Source: Prorocentrum cordatum (lineage: Eukaryota; Sar; Dinophyceae; Prorocentrales; Prorocentraceae). From it: 64,000 nucleotides of DNA. Positions within the stretch are counted from its first letter, which is position 1. Each line of letters starts with the position of its first letter. The notes under the pieces are model-generated. The model worked only from the letters and a program-made list of their open reading frames with translations. It had not been told where the DNA came from and did not search any database. Of this stretch, positions 62,582 to 64,000 are shown one piece after another. The stretch is from NCBI GenBank assembly GCA_963575745.1, contig CAUYUJ010003925.1, positions 137,501 through 201,500 on the forward strand, given 5' to 3'. A program made the position numbers and the translations under genes.

Positions 62582-62695
62582 TCAGGAGGAGGAAGAGGAG
62601 GAGGAAGAGGAGGATGAGGAGGAGGAGGAGGAGGAGGATGAGAAGGAGGAGGAGGAAGAGGAGGAGGAGGAGGAGGATGAGGAGGAGGCGAAGTT
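62582..62695. repeat. GGA/GAA microsatellite
   Basis: (GAGGAGGAA/GAT)n purine tract directly before the foldback copy at 62718. Confidence 0.85.
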
Positions 62696-62717
62696 GGGAA
62701 GGGGGCAGGAAGGACGG

Positions 62718-62822
62718 CTTCTCAGAAACACCCCTGCTACTTAGGAGGCGCGGCCCTTATCTTTCGATGTAGGGCCGGCGCCTCCTAAGAAGCAGCCTCC
62801 TTCTGAGAAGCTTTCCCCCCTC
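62718..62822. mobile_element. Foldback element, GGCTTCTTAG family, copy 2
   Basis: Left arm GGCTTCTCAGAAACACCCCT-GCTACTTAGGAGGCGC; the right arm is GCGCCTCCTAAGAAGC then CTTCTGAGAAGC. It shares order and flanking CCCCTTTGTTCGTGCCGCCAA-type sequence with copy 1 at 48578 (CCCCTTGTGCGCGCCGCCAA). The spacer carries GATGTAGGG. Confidence 0.78.
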
Positions 62823-62829
62823 TCCCCGT

Positions 62830-63360
62830 GACCCCTTTGTTCGTGCCGCCAACTGATGGTGCTGCCATTTTTTTCACACCAGGCGTTTTCGCCCGGCTTC
62901 GGACCCCGGGACCCTCACAGACCGATTTGGCCTGAAGAGTGGCGCATGCAGATGGGGTGCGCAGCTAAGGTGGTGATTTGCTGCGGCGTTGGATTTTCTG
63001 TTTTTTTCCAACGTCATATCTGAGGTGAGGAGCTCCCGGCCCAGCGGGGTGGCCGAGGTCGGAGTCTCGCTCTCCTCCCCCTTCCTCATCGTCCCTCCTT
63101 CCTCCTCCTCCTCCTCCTTTCTCCTTCCGTCTTCCTGCTTCCTCCTCCTCCTCCTCCTGCTCGAGGCGCCCAGGAAAACCAGCCACGTGAGCCGTTTCGC
63201 TGACCCACCCCTTGCTCGCTTACCGGTCCGTCTGGCCCGGTCCCTCCTCCCTCGTCGTCGTCCTTCTCTCCCCTCGGAAGGAGAACAAACATCAGAGGGC
63301 GTACGAGCATAATAAAGAACTGGAGTGCGCATACCGATGCGCTCGGACGCGTGCGCTCAA
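62830..63360. other. No gene recognised
   Basis: CCT-rich stretch at about 63080-63160, ending in GAGGCGCCCAGGAAAACCAGCCACGTGAGC, which resembles the 3' part of repeat R2. Confidence 0.45.
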
Positions 63361-63368
63361 GCCGAGGG

Positions 63369-63421
63369 GGATGACGACGAGGACGACGAGGACGACGAGG
63401 ACGACAACTCCGACGGCGACA

Positions 63422-63492
<71 letters not shown>
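63369..63492. repeat. GAC microsatellite
   Basis: (GAC)n/(CGA)n tract of about 120 bp, nearly perfect from 63419. Confidence 0.92.
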
Positions 63493-63785
63493 TCGACTCC
63501 GAGGGGCTCAGGGTCGGGGTTGGGGTGCGCGCCCCAGCTCGCCCGCCTCCGTGCGCAGCCTCGGTTCCGTGCTGCGCCCTGCGCTCGTCACGGCTGCCCG
63601 ACCGCGTGCCACGCAGGCTGTCGCGCGCAGCCTCGCTCCCGGGTCGGTCGGCACCCGTACGCGGCGGCGGTGCCAGAGATCGGAGGCGCCTCGGACGGCG
63701 AGCACCAGCTGGGCGCCAGCAGACTTGCGGCACATTCGCCCCGACTGGGAGTTGTGGGTCGGGCCGGACGAAAGGGGGGGATTGG

Positions 63786-63915
63786 GGAAGGGGGGGGTAA
63801 TTACGAAATTTGCTGCATGCAGCTGGTTTCAGCCCCGCCGCCGGGCCCACTCCCCGTTACATGGGCGCCTCCCGGCGCCAGGAGGCGCCAGGAAAATCAG
63901 CTACGTGAGCTGATT
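63786..63915. repeat. Dispersed repeat R2, copy 2
   Basis: TACGAAATTTGCTGC, CAGCTGGTTTCAGCCCCGCC, ATGGGCGCCTC, CAGGAAAATCAGCTACGTGA; partner of 43610-43740. Confidence 0.75.
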
Positions 63916-64000
63916 CTCCCCCCCCCCCTTTGCTATCCCCCCCTTTCGCCCGGTCCAAGTGGACGTCGCAGCATTCAATCATGTGGGCGAGTGAACGTGA

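Noticed and set aside
1-64000. tRNA, rRNA and dinoflagellate spliced-leader sequence
   Set aside because: Scanned by eye for the 22-nt leader and for TψC-arm words (GGTTCGAAT-type); no convincing instance. A covariance-model search would be needed to be certain.

Overview
The window looks like accessory, transposon-dominated nuclear DNA of a dinoflagellate (Prorocentrum or a Symbiodiniaceae/Polarella-type genome would fit). This is inferred from very high GC, long stretches open in several frames at once, abundant GGA/CCT, GAT, CT and GAC microsatellites, and retroelement proteins of the tyrosine-recombinase (YR, DIRS/Ngaro-like) and LINE classes in GC-rich codons. I see no rRNA, tRNA, spliced-leader, CRISPR or prokaryotic gene, and no convincing intact host gene. 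Most of the very long Arg-, Gly-, Pro- or Ser-only reading frames come from purine/pyrimidine repeats.

The centrepiece is 17.4-39.4 kb: two nested YR retroelements, both bounded by Ngaro-type split direct repeats (order A1-ORFs-B1-A2-B2). The older, plus-strand host element (17412-39407, about 6.4 kb without its insert) has an intact 477-codon Gag-like ORF once the insert is removed, followed by decayed RT, RNase H, YR and methyltransferase-like (MT) domains. Into its Gag gene a much larger minus-strand element (19046-34629, 15,584 bp) has inserted with no target duplication and exact reading-frame continuity. That element carries four long open regions: a signal-peptide/membrane protein; a Gag-like protein with two Cys/His clusters, separated from the first by a single TAG; a 1645-residue protein with an MT-like domain; and a 1439-residue RT-RNase H-MT-like-YR polyprotein with all expected YR catalytic residues. 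Frame changes of -1 and +1 join the last three. Terminal-repeat divergence (about 2-3% for the insert, about 5% for the host) agrees with the nesting order.

0-17 kb: noncoding DNA with a 132-152 bp tandem array (0.8-1.7 kb), a MITE-like foldback (6.2-6.4 kb), compound microsatellites, and a decayed plus-strand LINE-like element (about 7-13.8 kb) whose RT still shows a CADDVG catalytic box. 39-51 kb: low-complexity DNA, a family of short inverted-repeat elements ending in GTCGGGC, dispersed repeats and a 500-bp tandem duplication. 51.7-52.5 kb: a minus-strand protein-coding remnant with two in-frame TAA codons. 53.1-56.2 kb: a 5'-truncated minus-strand LINE-like RT/RNase H pseudogene. 56.5-57.5 kb: an 11-copy, roughly 84-bp satellite with inverted relatives at 39.9-40.6 kb. 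57.5-64 kb: microsatellites, foldbacks and dispersed repeats.
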